64,000 nucleotides of DNA from Loktanella fryxellensis (GTDB lineage: Bacteria; Pseudomonadota; Alphaproteobacteria; Rhodobacterales; Rhodobacteraceae). Position numbers and translations under genes: made by a program. Location: contig NZ_FOCI01000010.1 of assembly GCF_900110065.1 (NCBI RefSeq), positions 1 to 64,000 of the forward strand, read 5' to 3'. Positions 27,463 through 37,117 of the stretch are shown in pieces (the first letter of the stretch is position 1; the number at the start of each line of letters is the position of its first letter). The notes under the pieces were generated by a model. It was given only the letters and a program-made list of their open reading frames with translations, made no database searches and was not told where the DNA came from.

Positions 27463-28797
27463 ATGGACGCTTGGCGCTGGATGACGGCCACGGATCTGGG
27501 GCAGGGGATCGCCGCCGGCGACATCGACCCGGTCGCGCTGACCGAGACGTATCTCGCCGCCATCGCTGCCCATCCGTATCGCGACCTGATCTATGTCCGC
27601 GTCACGCCCGACCGCGCGCTGGCAGAGGCGCAGGCGGCGTCGCTGCGTGCGCGGTCGGGTCTGCGGCGCGGCCCGCTGGACGGCGTGCCGGTCAGCTGGA
27701 AGGACCTGTTCGACACCGCTGGCGTGGGGACCGAAGCGGGGACGCGCCTGATGGCGGGCCGCGTGCCGGACCGGGACGCGGAAGTATTGCAGCGGGCGAC
27801 GGCGGCGGGGCTGGTGTGCCTCGGCAAGACGCATCTGACCGAAATCGCGTTTTCCGGTCTCGGGCTGAACCCGATGACGGCCACGCCACCGCATCGCAGC
27901 GGCACCGACGTCGTGGCAGGCGGGTCGTCGTCGGGGGCTGCGGCGTCGGTGGTCTATGGCCTTGCTGCGGCGGGGATCGGGTCTGACACGGGCGGGTCGG
28001 TGCGGGTTCCTGCGGCGTGGAACGACATCGTGGGGTTCAAGACGACCCACGGTCGCCTGCCGCTGACCGGGGTGGTGCCGCTGTGCCAGACCTTCGACAC
28101 GGTGGGGCCGCTGTGCCGGTCGGTGCAGGACGCCACGTCGCTGACGGCGGCGCTGGAGGGGTCGCGCGCCCCCGACCTGCGTGGACCGACCCCACCCGTG
28201 CAACTGGCGATCCTGCGCACCGTGGTGATGGACGACGTGACGGACGCGCCCCGGATGGCGTTCGACGCAGCGGTGGCGCGCCTGCGTGCGGCAGGGGCCA
28301 GCGTGACGGAGATCGAGATCCCCGACCTGACCCGTGCCTATGCCGTGACAGGCCCGCTTTATACCGCCGATGCCTGGGCGTGGTGGCGCGACCGGATCAC
28401 CGCACAGCCGGATGCGATGTTCCCGCCCACCTACGACCGGGTTTCTGCGGGCGAACGGGTCAATGCCGCCGACTATATCGCCGGATGGGCCACGCTGCGC
28501 GCGGTGCGCGCGACCTATGCCGCTGCCACCTGCGCCTATGACGCCGTCATCATGCCGACCGTGCCCGGACTGCCCCCGCGGGTGCAGCGCCTGCTGGACG
28601 ATCCCGACCACTACCGGACCGAAAACCTGCTGTGCCTGCGCAACACCCGCATGGCCAACCTGCTGGACCTGCCCGCCGTCACGCTGCCCACGGGCACGCC
28701 GTCCTGCGGGTTGATGCTGTGCGGGCATACCGGACAGGACGACCGCCTGCTGCGCACGGCGGCCTGGGCGGAACGGGCGCTGGACGTGCCAAACTGA
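27463..28797 (+). CDS. amidase-signature family hydrolase
   Basis: The 444-residue protein is an amidase-signature enzyme with the Ser-cisSer-Lys triad: Lys in VSWKDLF (about residue 80), GGSSSGAAASV (about 155) and the Ser of GSDTGGSVRVPA (about 178). It cleaves an unknown amide; GatA is unlikely because the length and C-terminus differ and no gatB or gatC is nearby. The start at 27463 is chosen because GGAGAGG lies 8 bases upstream; GTG at 27454 is the alternative. It precedes the aminotransferase and ftsK genes. Confidence 0.9.
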   Translation: MDAWRWMTATDLGQGIAAGDIDPVALTETYLAAIAAHPYRDLIYVRVTPDRALAEAQAASLRARSGLRRGPLDGVPVSWKDLFDTAGVGTEAGTRLMAGRVPDRDAEVLQRATAAGLVCLGKTHLTEIAFSGLGLNPMTATPPHRSGTDVVAGGSSSGAAASVVYGLAAAGIGSDTGGSVRVPAAWNDIVGFKTTHGRLPLTGVVPLCQTFDTVGPLCRSVQDATSLTAALEGSRAPDLRGPTPPVQLAILRTVVMDDVTDAPRMAFDAAVARLRAAGASVTEIEIPDLTRAYAVTGPLYTADAWAWWRDRITAQPDAMFPPTYDRVSAGERVNAADYIAGWATLRAVRATYAAATCAYDAVIMPTVPGLPPRVQRLLDDPDHYRTENLLCLRNTRMANLLDLPAVTLPTGTPSCGLMLCGHTGQDDRLLRTAAWAERALDVPN

Positions 28798-28920
28798 CTC
28801 AAATGCCACAATTTCGCTGCAAGCCCCTGATAATCCGGGCCGTCCCGCTGGACAGACGCGGCCCCCTGCCGCTACTCTGGCATCCAAGCGGGGCGCGTCA
28901 CGATCCCGCAAGAGGCAGCG

Positions 28921-30099
28921 ATGAATTTTCCCCAGCGGTTCTCCAACCTTCCGGTTGCGACATGGCCCCGTTTGCGCGGGCTGCTGGATGCCGTTCCGCC
29001 GGGCGATACGCCCATCAACATGACCATCGGCGACCCGCAGCACCCCATGCCGCACTTCCTGGCCGCGGCGATGGGTCAGCAGATGGCTGGCTTCGGCGGC
29101 TATCCCAACAACGACGGCACGCCCGCGCTTCTGGATGCGATCACCCGCTGGCTGCAGCGCCGTTACGGCGTCACCATCGCCGCCGATCAGGTCATGGCCC
29201 TGAATGGCACGCGCGAGGGGCTCTACAACGCCGCCATGGCCCTGTGCCCCGAGGACAAGGGCGGCAGGACTCCCGTCATCCTGACGCCCAACCCGTTCTA
29301 TCAGGTCTATGCGGTAGGCGCCCTGTCCGTGGGCGCCGAACCCGTCTATCTGCCCGCCACGCTGGCGACGGGGCATCTGCCGGATTTCGAGGGCGTGGCC
29401 ACCGAAGTGCTGGACCGCACCGCCATCGCCTACATCTGCTCGCCCGCGAACCCACAGGGCGCGGTGGCGTCCGAGGATTACTGGCGCACCCTGATCGGTC
29501 TGGCCGAAAAGCACGACTTCAAGATCTTCGCCGACGAATGCTATGCCGAGATCTATCGCGACGCCCCCCCGCCGGGTGCCTTGCAGGTGGCACAGGCCAT
29601 GGGTGCCGACCCGGAGCGTGTGGTGGTGTTCCATTCGCTGTCGAAACGCTCGAACCTTGCCGGTCTGCGGTCCGGCTTCTGTGCCTCCGGCCCGCGCAAC
29701 ATCGCCGCGATCCGCGCCCTGCGGGCCTATGCGGGTGCGCCGCTGCCCGGCCCGGTGCAGGCGGTGTCGGCGTTGGTCTGGGACGACGAGGATCATGTGA
29801 CTGCGTCCCGCGCGCTTTATGCGGAGAAGTTCGCCATCGCCGACCGCATCCTTGGCAACGTGCCGGGTTACGTCAGCCCACCTGCGGGGTTCTTTTTGTG
29901 GTTGCCGGTGCAGGACGGCGAGGCATCCGCCCTGCGCCTGTGGCAGCGGACCGGCGTGCGGACCCTGCCGGGGGCCTATCTGTCGCGCGATGTGGACGGT
30001 GAAAATCCCGGTGCCGATTATATCCGGGTGGCCCTGTGCGGCCCGAGAGACGACGTGGAACGCGGTCTGATCCGCTTGCGCGACACGCTTTATCAGTGA
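28921..30099 (+). CDS. dapC: PLP aminotransferase, DapC-like
   Basis: This is a 392-residue fold-type I aminotransferase. It carries [12 protein letters not shown] at the N-terminus, the substrate region [25 protein letters not shown] and the PLP lysine in [16 protein letters not shown] (about residue 242). The sequence resembles succinyl-diaminopimelate aminotransferases (DapC) of alphaproteobacteria. dapD and dapE occur further along the window, completing the succinylase branch of lysine and peptidoglycan precursor synthesis. Aspartate aminotransferase-type activity cannot be excluded. The stop is 11 bases before ftsK, so the two are probably cotranscribed. Confidence 0.85.
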   Translation: MNFPQRFSNLPVATWPRLRGLLDAVPPGDTPINMTIGDPQHPMPHFLAAAMGQQMAGFGGYPNNDGTPALLDAITRWLQRRYGVTIAADQVMALNGTREGLYNAAMALCPEDKGGRTPVILTPNPFYQVYAVGALSVGAEPVYLPATLATGHLPDFEGVATEVLDRTAIAYICSPANPQGAVASEDYWRTLIGLAEKHDFKIFADECYAEIYRDAPPPGALQVAQAMGADPERVVVFHSLSKRSNLAGLRSGFCASGPRNIAAIRALRAYAGAPLPGPVQAVSALVWDDEDHVTASRALYAEKFAIADRILGNVPGYVSPPAGFFLWLPVQDGEASALRLWQRTGVRTLPGAYLSRDVDGENPGADYIRVALCGPRDDVERGLIRLRDTLYQ

Positions 30100-30110
30100 G
30101 GAACGGCAGA

Positions 30111-33100
30111 ATGGCATCTTATCAGACCCGGCACCGCGACCCCTTGCTCGACAGCGAAACGCAGGCAGCACTTGAGCGTCGCAGCAAGGAATTGCTGGGC
30201 ATCGCCCTGATCGTCGTGGGTCTGATCGCGGCGATGGTCTTCTTCAGCTATTCGCCGACCGACCCGTCGTGGATTTCCGCCAGCGACGCGCCGGTGCAGA
30301 ACTGGCTCGGCCTGTTCGGGGCCGCTACTGCCGCACCGCTGATGATGATCGTGGGCAAGGGCATCTGGGCACTGCCGCTGGTGCTGATTGGCTGGGGCGC
30401 GCGCTATGTCCTGCACCGTGGGTCGGAACGCGCGCTGGGCCGCGTGGTCTATGTGCCGGTGGTGATCGCGGTGGCCTCGCTCTATGCCGCGTCGGTCCCG
30501 CGCGGCGACGACTGGCCCGCGAGTTTCGGTATGGGCGGTCTGTTCGGCGACACGCTGCTCGGGCAGGCACTGCTGATCCTGCCCTTGGGGCCGGTGGTCG
30601 GCGTCAAACTGCTGTCGCTGCTGCTGGGGGCCGCGACCGTGGCGCTCATGGCGTTCGCGCTGGGCTTCACCCGGCCAGAGCTGCGCATTGCCGGGCGTTT
30701 CGTGCTGCTGGGCGCGGTGATGCTCTATGACATGGCGCTGCGGGCGGCGGGGCAGGGCACCGCGCGCGCAACGCAAGCGGCGATCAGCGCGCGCGGCAAC
30801 ATCGCCGCGCGGATGGCCGACCGGGCCGACGCCCGCGCGACCCGCGCGGTGGCGCAGCCCGCGCTGACCGCGCCTGTGGCGATGCCGGGCATGAAGCCCG
30901 CGCAGCGCATGACCGCCATGCCGACCCCCGCGCTGCACGATCCGCAGCGCAAGATGCCCCCCATCATCCGCGCCGACGGCAACGTGTCGCGCACGGCGCC
31001 AGAGCTAGAGTTGATCGACGACTTCGACGATGCCGCCCCGATGCCCGCCCGCCGCATGCCCGGTGGCGCCGCAGCCGCGCCGCGCGCGATACCGGAACCT
31101 GAACTGGTCGAGGTGCCGGACATGGACCACGACGTGGCCGCCCCCGCCCCCGACCGCGTGCGCAGCCGCATCAGCGACGCGATCAAGGCGCGCATCCTGC
31201 CCGGAGCAACGCCCGCAGCAGCGGCACCCCACCCGGTCACGGGTGTCCGCATCGAACCCGCCCTGACCGCCGGCAAGGGGCCGCGCCCGCTGATCCTGCC
31301 GCAGGTCGCCCCCTTGATGCCGGCGCCCGCGATGATCGAGCCTGCGTTCGATGAGCCCGCCTTCGCGGACGACGACTGGGCCGACGACGCCCCCATGCTG
31401 GCCGACGACATGGACGAAGACGCGGCGCCCGTCGTCTATCAGCGCGCACCTGTGGCCGACGTGCCCGCCCTGACCGCCACACCGCTGTTCGACCCGGACG
31501 CGCCCGCCCCGCGCCCGACGATCCCCCTTGTCGCCCCGCGCAAGGCCGTGGTGCAGCATGGCATGGCCCGCACGCCCGCCCCCAGCAAGCAAGCCAAGGC
31601 CGAAGCGCAGCCGTCCCTGACGTTCGAGGAAAAATACGCCGCCTACCAACATCCGCCGCTCAGCCTGCTGACCAATCCGTCGGAGGTGCAGCGCCATGTC
31701 CTGTCCGACGAGGCGCTGGAACAGAACGCGCGGATGCTGGAATCCGTGCTCGACGACTATGGCGTCAAGGGCGAGATCGTCAGCGTCCGCCCGGGTCCCG
31801 TTGTGACGATGTACGAACTCGAACCCGCACCGGGGCTGAAGGCCAGCCGCGTGATCGGTCTGGCCGACGACATCGCGCGCAGCATGTCGGCGCTCTCCGC
31901 CCGCGTGTCCACCGTGCCGGGGCGCACGGTGATCGGCATCGAGTTGCCGAACGAGAACCGGGAAAAGGTCGTCTTGCGCGAAATCCTGTCGGCCCGCGAC
32001 TTCGGCGACAGCAACATGAAGCTGCCGCTGGCGCTGGGCAAGGACATCGGCGGCCAGCCGATCATCGCCAACCTCGCCAAGATGCCTCACCTGCTGATCG
32101 CCGGCACCACCGGGTCCGGTAAATCCGTCGCCATCAACACCATGATCCTGTCGCTGCTCTACAAGCTGACGCCGGAAGAATGCCGGATGATCATGATCGA
32201 CCCCAAGATGCTGGAACTTTCCGTCTACGACGGCATCCCGCACCTGCTGTCCCCTGTCGTCACCGACCCCAAAAAGGCCGTCGTCGCCCTTAAATGGGTC
32301 GTGGGAGAGATGGAGGAGCGTTATCGCAAGATGTCCAAGATGGGCGTGCGCAACATCGACGGTTACAACGGCCGGGTGAAGGAAGCGCTGGCCAACGACG
32401 AATTGTTCAGCCGCACCGTGCAGACCGGCTTCGATGACGAGACCGGAGAGCCGGTGTTCGAGACCGACGAGTTCAAGCCCGAAGTCCTGCCCTACATCGT
32501 CGTCATCGTGGACGAGATGGCCGATCTGATGATGGTCGCGGGCAAGGAGATCGAGGCTTGCATCCAGCGTCTGGCGCAGATGGCGCGTGCATCGGGCATC
32601 CACCTGATCATGGCGACGCAGCGCCCGTCCGTCGACGTCATCACCGGCACGATCAAGGCGAACTTCCCCACACGGATCAGCTTTCAGGTCACCTCAAAGA
32701 TCGACAGCCGCACGATCCTGGGCGAGATGGGGGCCGAACAGTTGCTCGGCATGGGTGACATGCTCTACATGGCGGGCGGGTCCAAGGTGACGCGCGTGCA
32801 TGGCCCCTTCTGTTCGGACGAAGAGGTCGAGGAAATCGTCAACTACCTCAAGGGCTTCGGTCCGCCCGAATACATGTCGGGCGTCATCGAAGGGCCGACC
32901 GACGACGGCGAGTCCAGCATCGACGCGGTGCTGGGTCTGGGCGACGGGTCCGATCTGGAAAACGCGCTTTACGACACCGCCGTGGCTATCGTCATCAAGG
33001 ACCGCAAGTGTTCGACCAGCTACATCCAGCGCAAGCTGGCGATCGGCTACAACAAGGCCGCGCGTCTGGTCGAGCAGATGGAGGACGAGGGCGTCGTGAG

Positions 33101-33152
33101 CCCCGCAAACCACGTCGGCAAGCGCGAGATCCTCGTGCCGGAGCAGCACTGA
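30111..33152 (+). CDS. ftsK: DNA translocase FtsK
   Basis: FtsK pumps chromosome termini across the division septum. The 1013-residue protein has about four or five membrane spans in the first 200 residues, a Pro/Ala-rich linker to about 510, then the RecA-like motor with Walker A in [19 protein letters not shown] and Walker B in [19 protein letters not shown]. The C-terminal gamma winged helix, which reads KOPS and XerD, is [33 protein letters not shown]. The ATG at 30111 has GAGGAA upstream. Confidence 0.97.
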   Translation: MASYQTRHRDPLLDSETQAALERRSKELLGIALIVVGLIAAMVFFSYSPTDPSWISASDAPVQNWLGLFGAATAAPLMMIVGKGIWALPLVLIGWGARYVLHRGSERALGRVVYVPVVIAVASLYAASVPRGDDWPASFGMGGLFGDTLLGQALLILPLGPVVGVKLLSLLLGAATVALMAFALGFTRPELRIAGRFVLLGAVMLYDMALRAAGQGTARATQAAISARGNIAARMADRADARATRAVAQPALTAPVAMPGMKPAQRMTAMPTPALHDPQRKMPPIIRADGNVSRTAPELELIDDFDDAAPMPARRMPGGAAAAPRAIPEPELVEVPDMDHDVAAPAPDRVRSRISDAIKARILPGATPAAAAPHPVTGVRIEPALTAGKGPRPLILPQVAPLMPAPAMIEPAFDEPAFADDDWADDAPMLADDMDEDAAPVVYQRAPVADVPALTATPLFDPDAPAPRPTIPLVAPRKAVVQHGMARTPAPSKQAKAEAQPSLTFEEKYAAYQHPPLSLLTNPSEVQRHVLSDEALEQNARMLESVLDDYGVKGEIVSVRPGPVVTMYELEPAPGLKASRVIGLADDIARSMSALSARVSTVPGRTVIGIELPNENREKVVLREILSARDFGDSNMKLPLALGKDIGGQPIIANLAKMPHLLIAGTTGSGKSVAINTMILSLLYKLTPEECRMIMIDPKMLELSVYDGIPHLLSPVVTDPKKAVVALKWVVGEMEERYRKMSKMGVRNIDGYNGRVKEALANDELFSRTVQTGFDDETGEPVFETDEFKPEVLPYIVVIVDEMADLMMVAGKEIEACIQRLAQMARASGIHLIMATQRPSVDVITGTIKANFPTRISFQVTSKIDSRTILGEMGAEQLLGMGDMLYMAGGSKVTRVHGPFCSDEEVEEIVNYLKGFGPPEYMSGVIEGPTDDGESSIDAVLGLGDGSDLENALYDTAVAIVIKDRKCSTSYIQRKLAIGYNKAARLVEQMEDEGVVSPANHVGKREILVPEQH

Positions 33153-33169
33153 CGCCAGCCCCCCTCCGG

Positions 33170-33230
33170 GCTTCTTCTGGTCGGAAATATCCTCGGGGGG
33201 ACGGCGCAGCCGGGGGGGCAGAAAGCCCCC
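33170..33230 (-). repeat. 3'-end repeat, copy b (ACCAGAAGAAGC tail); inverted partner of copy c
   Basis: Read on the minus strand it gives GAGGATATTT then CCGACCAGAAGAAGC. A 7-bp G-run/C-run hairpin (GGGGGGC, loop AGAAA, GCCCCCC) lies at the other end, reading from ftsK as a terminator-like structure. It matches the reverse complement of 35113-35173 at 58 of 61 bases. Confidence 0.8.
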
Positions 33231-33309
33231 CTGCCACGCCTGCCCATCACACCGCCTTGCGCACCTGCGCGATCGGGTGTCCAACGGTTGCGCAACAGGG
33301 AACGCAGCC

Positions 33310-34131
33310 ATGACAGACCACTACACCCCCACCGGCGGCCTGCCGCCGCAGACTGCCCTTCTGACCGACCGCGCCGTGTTCACCGACAGCTATGCGGTGA
33401 TCCCGAAGGGCACGCTGCGCGACATCACCACCAGTCTGCTGCCGCACTGGACGGGGATGCGGATGTGGGTGATCGCGCGGCCCATGACGGGATTTTCGGA
33501 AACCTTCAGCCATTACATCGCGGAACTGTCCCCCGGCGGCGGCAGCACCGCGCCAGAGGGGGATGCGACCGCGCAGGCCGTGCTGTTCGTCGTGTCGGGC
33601 CATGCGGAGCTGACGATCGCTGGCCAGACGCACCTGCTGTTCCCCGGCTCCTACGCCTACCTGCCCGCTGGCACCGACTGGACCATCGCCAACGATCATG
33701 ACGCACCCTGTACGTTCCACTGGATCCGCAAGGCCTATGTCGCGGTGCCGGGCATCGCTGCGCCACGCCCCTTCGTGACGCAAGAGGCGGATGCGACCAC
33801 CGTAGCCATGCCGGGCACCGAGGGCGCATGGTCCACGACGCGCTTCGTCGATCCCACGGACGTGGCGCACGACATGCACGTGAACATCGTGAACTTCCTG
33901 CCGGGCGGCACGATCCCCTTCATGGAAACGCACGTGATGGAACACGGCCTCTACGTGTTGCAGGGCAAGGCGGTCTATCGTCTGAACCGCGACTGGGTCG
34001 AGGTCGAGGCGGGCGACTACATGTGGCTGCGCGCCTTCTGCCCGCAGGCCTGCTATGCGGGCGGGCCGGGACCGTTCCGCTATCTGCTCTACAAGGACGT
34101 GAACCGGCACATGCCGCTGACGCTGCGCTGA
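33310..34131 (+). CDS. allE: (S)-ureidoglycine aminohydrolase, bicupin
   Basis: This enzyme removes ammonia from (S)-ureidoglycine to give (S)-ureidoglycolate in allantoin degradation. The 273-residue protein contains two cupin domains. The second shows the Mn-binding cluster pattern ETHVMEHGLYVLQGKAVYRL (residues about 200-220: E, H, H), typical of the family. N-terminal SYAVIPKGTLRDI also fits. It ends in a one-base overlap with a GAPDH-like gene and is near allA, which takes its product. Confidence 0.88.
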   Translation: MTDHYTPTGGLPPQTALLTDRAVFTDSYAVIPKGTLRDITTSLLPHWTGMRMWVIARPMTGFSETFSHYIAELSPGGGSTAPEGDATAQAVLFVVSGHAELTIAGQTHLLFPGSYAYLPAGTDWTIANDHDAPCTFHWIRKAYVAVPGIAAPRPFVTQEADATTVAMPGTEGAWSTTRFVDPTDVAHDMHVNIVNFLPGGTIPFMETHVMEHGLYVLQGKAVYRLNRDWVEVEAGDYMWLRAFCPQACYAGGPGPFRYLLYKDVNRHMPLTLR

Positions 34132-35111
34132 TGCGTGTCCTGGTCAACGGGTTCGGTCGGATCGGACGCACGATCCTGCGGCAGTTGCTGACCACGCGCA
34201 CGGACAGCGGCATCACCGTCGCCGGCATCAACGACATCGCCCCGCTGGACATGTGCGCCTACCTCTTCGCCTACGACAGCGTGTTCGGCCCCTATCCCGG
34301 GGTGGTCGGACAGGCGGACGGGTACCTGATGATTGACGGTGCGACGATCCCCGTCAGCCACGCGGCGGATTTGTCCACCCTCGATCTGCGGTGCATCGAC
34401 CTCGTCCTTGACTGCACGGGCATCGCACGGACCGCCGACATCGCGGCTCGGGGATTGGCGGCTGGCGCGGGTGCGGTACTGATCTCCGGCCCGTCACCGG
34501 CGGCGGAGGTGACGGTGGTGCTGGGCGCGAACGACGCGGATCTGGGCGACGCGCGGATCGTGTCGAACGCCAGTTGCACGACCAACGCGCTGGCGCCGTT
34601 GCTGCGCCATCTGGATACGGCTTTGGGTGTAGTGGCGGGGCACATGACGACGATCCACTGCTATACCTCCAGCCAGCCGATGACCGACGCGCCGCGCGGG
34701 GATTTCGCCCGCAGCCGCGCGGGCGCACTGTCGATGGTGCCGACGACGACCAGCGCGGCGGCCCTCGTGACGCAGGTATTGCCGCATCTGGCAGGACGGC
34801 TGACCGCATCCGCTGTGCGCGTGCCGGTCGCCAGCGTGTCGGCGATCGACCTGACCGCGACGGTGGACCGGGCCGTGACCACGGAAGGCTTTCGCGACCT
34901 GCTGGCTGCTGCCGATCCCGCGCTGATCGGCACCACGGCGCTGCCGCTGGTGTCGAGCGACCTGCGGGGGCGGCCCGAATCGCTGATCGTGGCCCTGCCG
35001 GAGTGTTTCGCGACTACGCCGCATCAGATCAGGGTGTTCGGCTGGTACGACAACGAGTGGGGGTTTTCAGCGCGCATGATCGACATGGCGGTGCGCATGG
35101 GCCACCGTTGA
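34131..35111 (+). CDS. divergent glyceraldehyde-3-phosphate dehydrogenase paralogue
   Basis: The 326-residue protein has the NAD-binding N-terminus RVLVNGFGRIGRTILRQLL and the catalytic Cys in SNASCTTNALAP (Cys149). His in TTIHCYT and the C-terminal WYDNEWGFSARM are also kept. It departs from glycolytic GAPDH at several sites: SCTTNALAP has Ala for the second Cys, SSQ replaces the usual NDQ/GDQ, and PTTTSAA replaces PTSTGAAK, which contribute to phosphate binding. It is translationally coupled to allE (one-base overlap), so a role with a ureide- or glyoxylate-related aldehyde is possible. That is inference; it may also be an ordinary isozyme. Confidence 0.85.
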   Translation: MRVLVNGFGRIGRTILRQLLTTRTDSGITVAGINDIAPLDMCAYLFAYDSVFGPYPGVVGQADGYLMIDGATIPVSHAADLSTLDLRCIDLVLDCTGIARTADIAARGLAAGAGAVLISGPSPAAEVTVVLGANDADLGDARIVSNASCTTNALAPLLRHLDTALGVVAGHMTTIHCYTSSQPMTDAPRGDFARSRAGALSMVPTTTSAAALVTQVLPHLAGRLTASAVRVPVASVSAIDLTATVDRAVTTEGFRDLLAAADPALIGTTALPLVSSDLRGRPESLIVALPECFATTPHQIRVFGWYDNEWGFSARMIDMAVRMGHR

Positions 35112-35112
35112 G

Positions 35113-35173
35113 GGGGGCTGTCTGCCCCCCCGGCTGCGCCGTCCCCCCGAGGATATTTTCAACCAGAAGAAGC
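35113..35173 (+). repeat. 3'-end repeat, copy c (ACCAGAAGAAGC tail); inverted partner of copy b
   Basis: The element reads GGGGGCTG, then a C/G-rich section, then GAGGATATTTTCAACCAGAAGAAGC. It begins 2 bases after the GAPDH-like stop. It covers the last codons and stop of allA on the other strand (residues QASSG). It is 58/61 identical to the reverse complement of copy b. Confidence 0.8.
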
Positions 35174-35656
35174 CTGGACGGTGAAGGGCGCGACCTGCGC
35201 CTCTTGCAGGTTCGCGCCGCTGCCGATGCGGTCGATGACGGCGAAGAGGCCGTTGTCGGGAATACCTGTGTCGGCGAGCGGGGTCAGCACGCCGTGCCAT
35301 GTGCCGCGGTGCAGGTTGATGCCTTGTCCGGGGGCGGTGATGAAGGCCAGCGGCATGCCGGGCTGGCCGTCCTCGTCGAGGGCCACAATCACGAGGAAGG
35401 CGGCGGCGGTCATGGGGATGAAGGCCTGAGATCCCTCCGGATGCCGTTCGAGCAGGTCGCAGGTGTAGGGCAGGGTGCGGGGCTGCGCGCGGAACAGGCT
35501 GATCCCGGCGCGGCCATCGCCGAAGTCGAGGCGTGCGGTGTCGTGCCAGCGCCCGCACAGGCCCGCGTTGATGATCCGGTTGGGTTCGCCCGATGCCTCC
35601 AGCACGTCGCCGAAGGGGGCGAAGGCGACGGCGGTCAGAGGCGGTGCTGTGATCAC
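35159..35656 (-). CDS. allA: ureidoglycolate lyase
   Basis: AllA cleaves (S)-ureidoglycolate to glyoxylate and urea. The 165-residue protein has the family features FAPFGDVLEASG, RTLPYTCDLLERHPEGSQAFIPM and NLHRGTWHGVLTPL. Its start overlaps the puuE-uraD stop by four bases (ATGA). The final five residues come from repeat copy c, so the C-terminus may differ in related strains. Confidence 0.93.
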   Translation of the reverse strand: MITAPPLTAVAFAPFGDVLEASGEPNRIINAGLCGRWHDTARLDFGDGRAGISLFRAQPRTLPYTCDLLERHPEGSQAFIPMTAAAFLVIVALDEDGQPGMPLAFITAPGQGINLHRGTWHGVLTPLADTGIPDNGLFAVIDRIGSGANLQEAQVAPFTVQASSG

Positions 35657-37050
35657 TGCAGGGCCGCGATGCGCAGGGCGGCGATGCGTTCGACCTGCGC
35701 GCAGGCGGCGGCGAACTCCTGTTCCACGCTGTTCTGCAACCGCGCCTCGAACGCGCGCAGGATGCTGTCCTTCGTGTGGTCACGCACGGCGATGATGAAC
35801 GGAAAGCCGAACTTGGCCACATAGGCCGCGTTCGCGCGCTGGAACGTCTCACGCTCCGTATCCGTCAGCGCGTCGAGGCCGGCGGCCGCCTGTTCGGCGG
35901 TGCTGTCAGGCGTCAGACGACGGGCGGTGGCGAGTTTGCCCGCAAGGTCGGGGTGGGCGCGCAGCACCTTCAACCGCTCCTCCGTGGTGGCGGCGCGGAA
36001 GGCGCGCGCCATCGCATTGGCTAGGCCCGTCGGCGTATCGTGGGCGGGCCCGAGTTCCAGCCCGTGCGCGCGTTCGGCGACCCATGCCGAGTGTTCGTAG
36101 ATGCCGCCATAGGCCGCCACGAAATCGGCATTGGACATGCGGCTGGGACGGGGACGTGCGACGAAGGCGTGATGGGTGCGCCAGTGATCGGCGATCTGCG
36201 CGCGGGTGGCGAACCAGACGCCGTCGTGGCCCCGCGCGTAGTTCATGAAGCGGCGCAGCGCCTCGATCCGGCCGGGGCGACCGACCAGACGGCAGTGCAG
36301 GCCGACGGACAGCATCCTGGCCGCGCCCTCCTGCCCCTCGCGGTACAGCGCGTCGAAGCTTGCCTTGAGGTAGTCGTAGAACTGGTCGCCCGCGTTGAAC
36401 CCCTGCGGCGTGGCGAAGCGCATGTCGTTCACGTCGAGCGTGTAAGGCACGATCAACGTCGTGCCATCGTCCAGCCAATAGGGCAGGTCGTCGGCATAGC
36501 TGTCGGCGATGTAGTCGAACCCCTCGTCCGCCGCGAGGCGCACGGTGTTGATCGACGTGCGGCCCTGATAGAACCCGCGCGGGCGCTGTCCCGTCACTTC
36601 GGTGTGCAGGCGGATGGCGCGCTGGATGTGGGCGCGTTCGGTATCCTCGTGGGCATCCTTGTAGTCGATCCACTTCAGCCCGTGGGTCGCGATCTCCCAC
36701 CCGGCGTCCTGCATGGCGGCAACCTGATCGGGACTTCGGGCCAGCGCGGTCGCGACGCCAAAGACGGTCACGGGGACCTCCTTCAGCAGGCGGTGCAGAC
36801 GCCAGAACCCGGCGCGCGCGCCGTATTCGTAGATGCTTTCCATGTTCCAGTGCCGCTGACCGGGCCAAGGGGCAGCGCCCACGATCTCTGACAGGAAGGC
36901 TTCTGACGCCGCATCCCCGTGCAGGATGTTGTTTTCGCCGCCCTCTTCGTAGTTCAAGACGATCTGGACGGCGATTTTCGCAGCCTGTGGCCATTTCGGG
37001 TCTGGCGTCTGCGCGCCGTAGCCGATCATGTCGCGGGGATAGCGGGTCAT
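35653..37050 (-). CDS. bifunctional allantoinase (PuuE) / OHCU decarboxylase (UraD) fusion
   Basis: Residues 1 to about 300 form a PuuE-type allantoinase of the polysaccharide-deacetylase fold (RYPRDMIGYG, VLNYEEGGE, GWEIATHGLKW), which opens the allantoin ring to allantoate. Residues about 305-465 form UraD, 2-oxo-4-hydroxy-4-carboxy-5-ureidoimidazoline decarboxylase (LRAHPDLAGKLA, GFPFIIAVRDHTKDSIL). The order of activities along the pathway is UraD then PuuE. The protein starts 67 bases from the divergent puuD and is coupled to allA. Confidence 0.93.
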   Translation of the reverse strand: MTRYPRDMIGYGAQTPDPKWPQAAKIAVQIVLNYEEGGENNILHGDAASEAFLSEIVGAAPWPGQRHWNMESIYEYGARAGFWRLHRLLKEVPVTVFGVATALARSPDQVAAMQDAGWEIATHGLKWIDYKDAHEDTERAHIQRAIRLHTEVTGQRPRGFYQGRTSINTVRLAADEGFDYIADSYADDLPYWLDDGTTLIVPYTLDVNDMRFATPQGFNAGDQFYDYLKASFDALYREGQEGAARMLSVGLHCRLVGRPGRIEALRRFMNYARGHDGVWFATRAQIADHWRTHHAFVARPRPSRMSNADFVAAYGGIYEHSAWVAERAHGLELGPAHDTPTGLANAMARAFRAATTEERLKVLRAHPDLAGKLATARRLTPDSTAEQAAAGLDALTDTERETFQRANAAYVAKFGFPFIIAVRDHTKDSILRAFEARLQNSVEQEFAAACAQVERIAALRIAALQ

Positions 37051-37117
37051 TTCGGTCTTCCTTTGGAACTGCCGTCTACATACCGTCTTATCCGCAGCAG
37101 GCGAAAGGGCTCAGCAG

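Noticed and set aside
27379-30171. Extension of the UbiH-like frame across the amidase and aminotransferase genes
   Set aside because: The frame is open only because of GC-rich codon use; UbiH homology starts at 27378 and the extension is antisense to two real genes.
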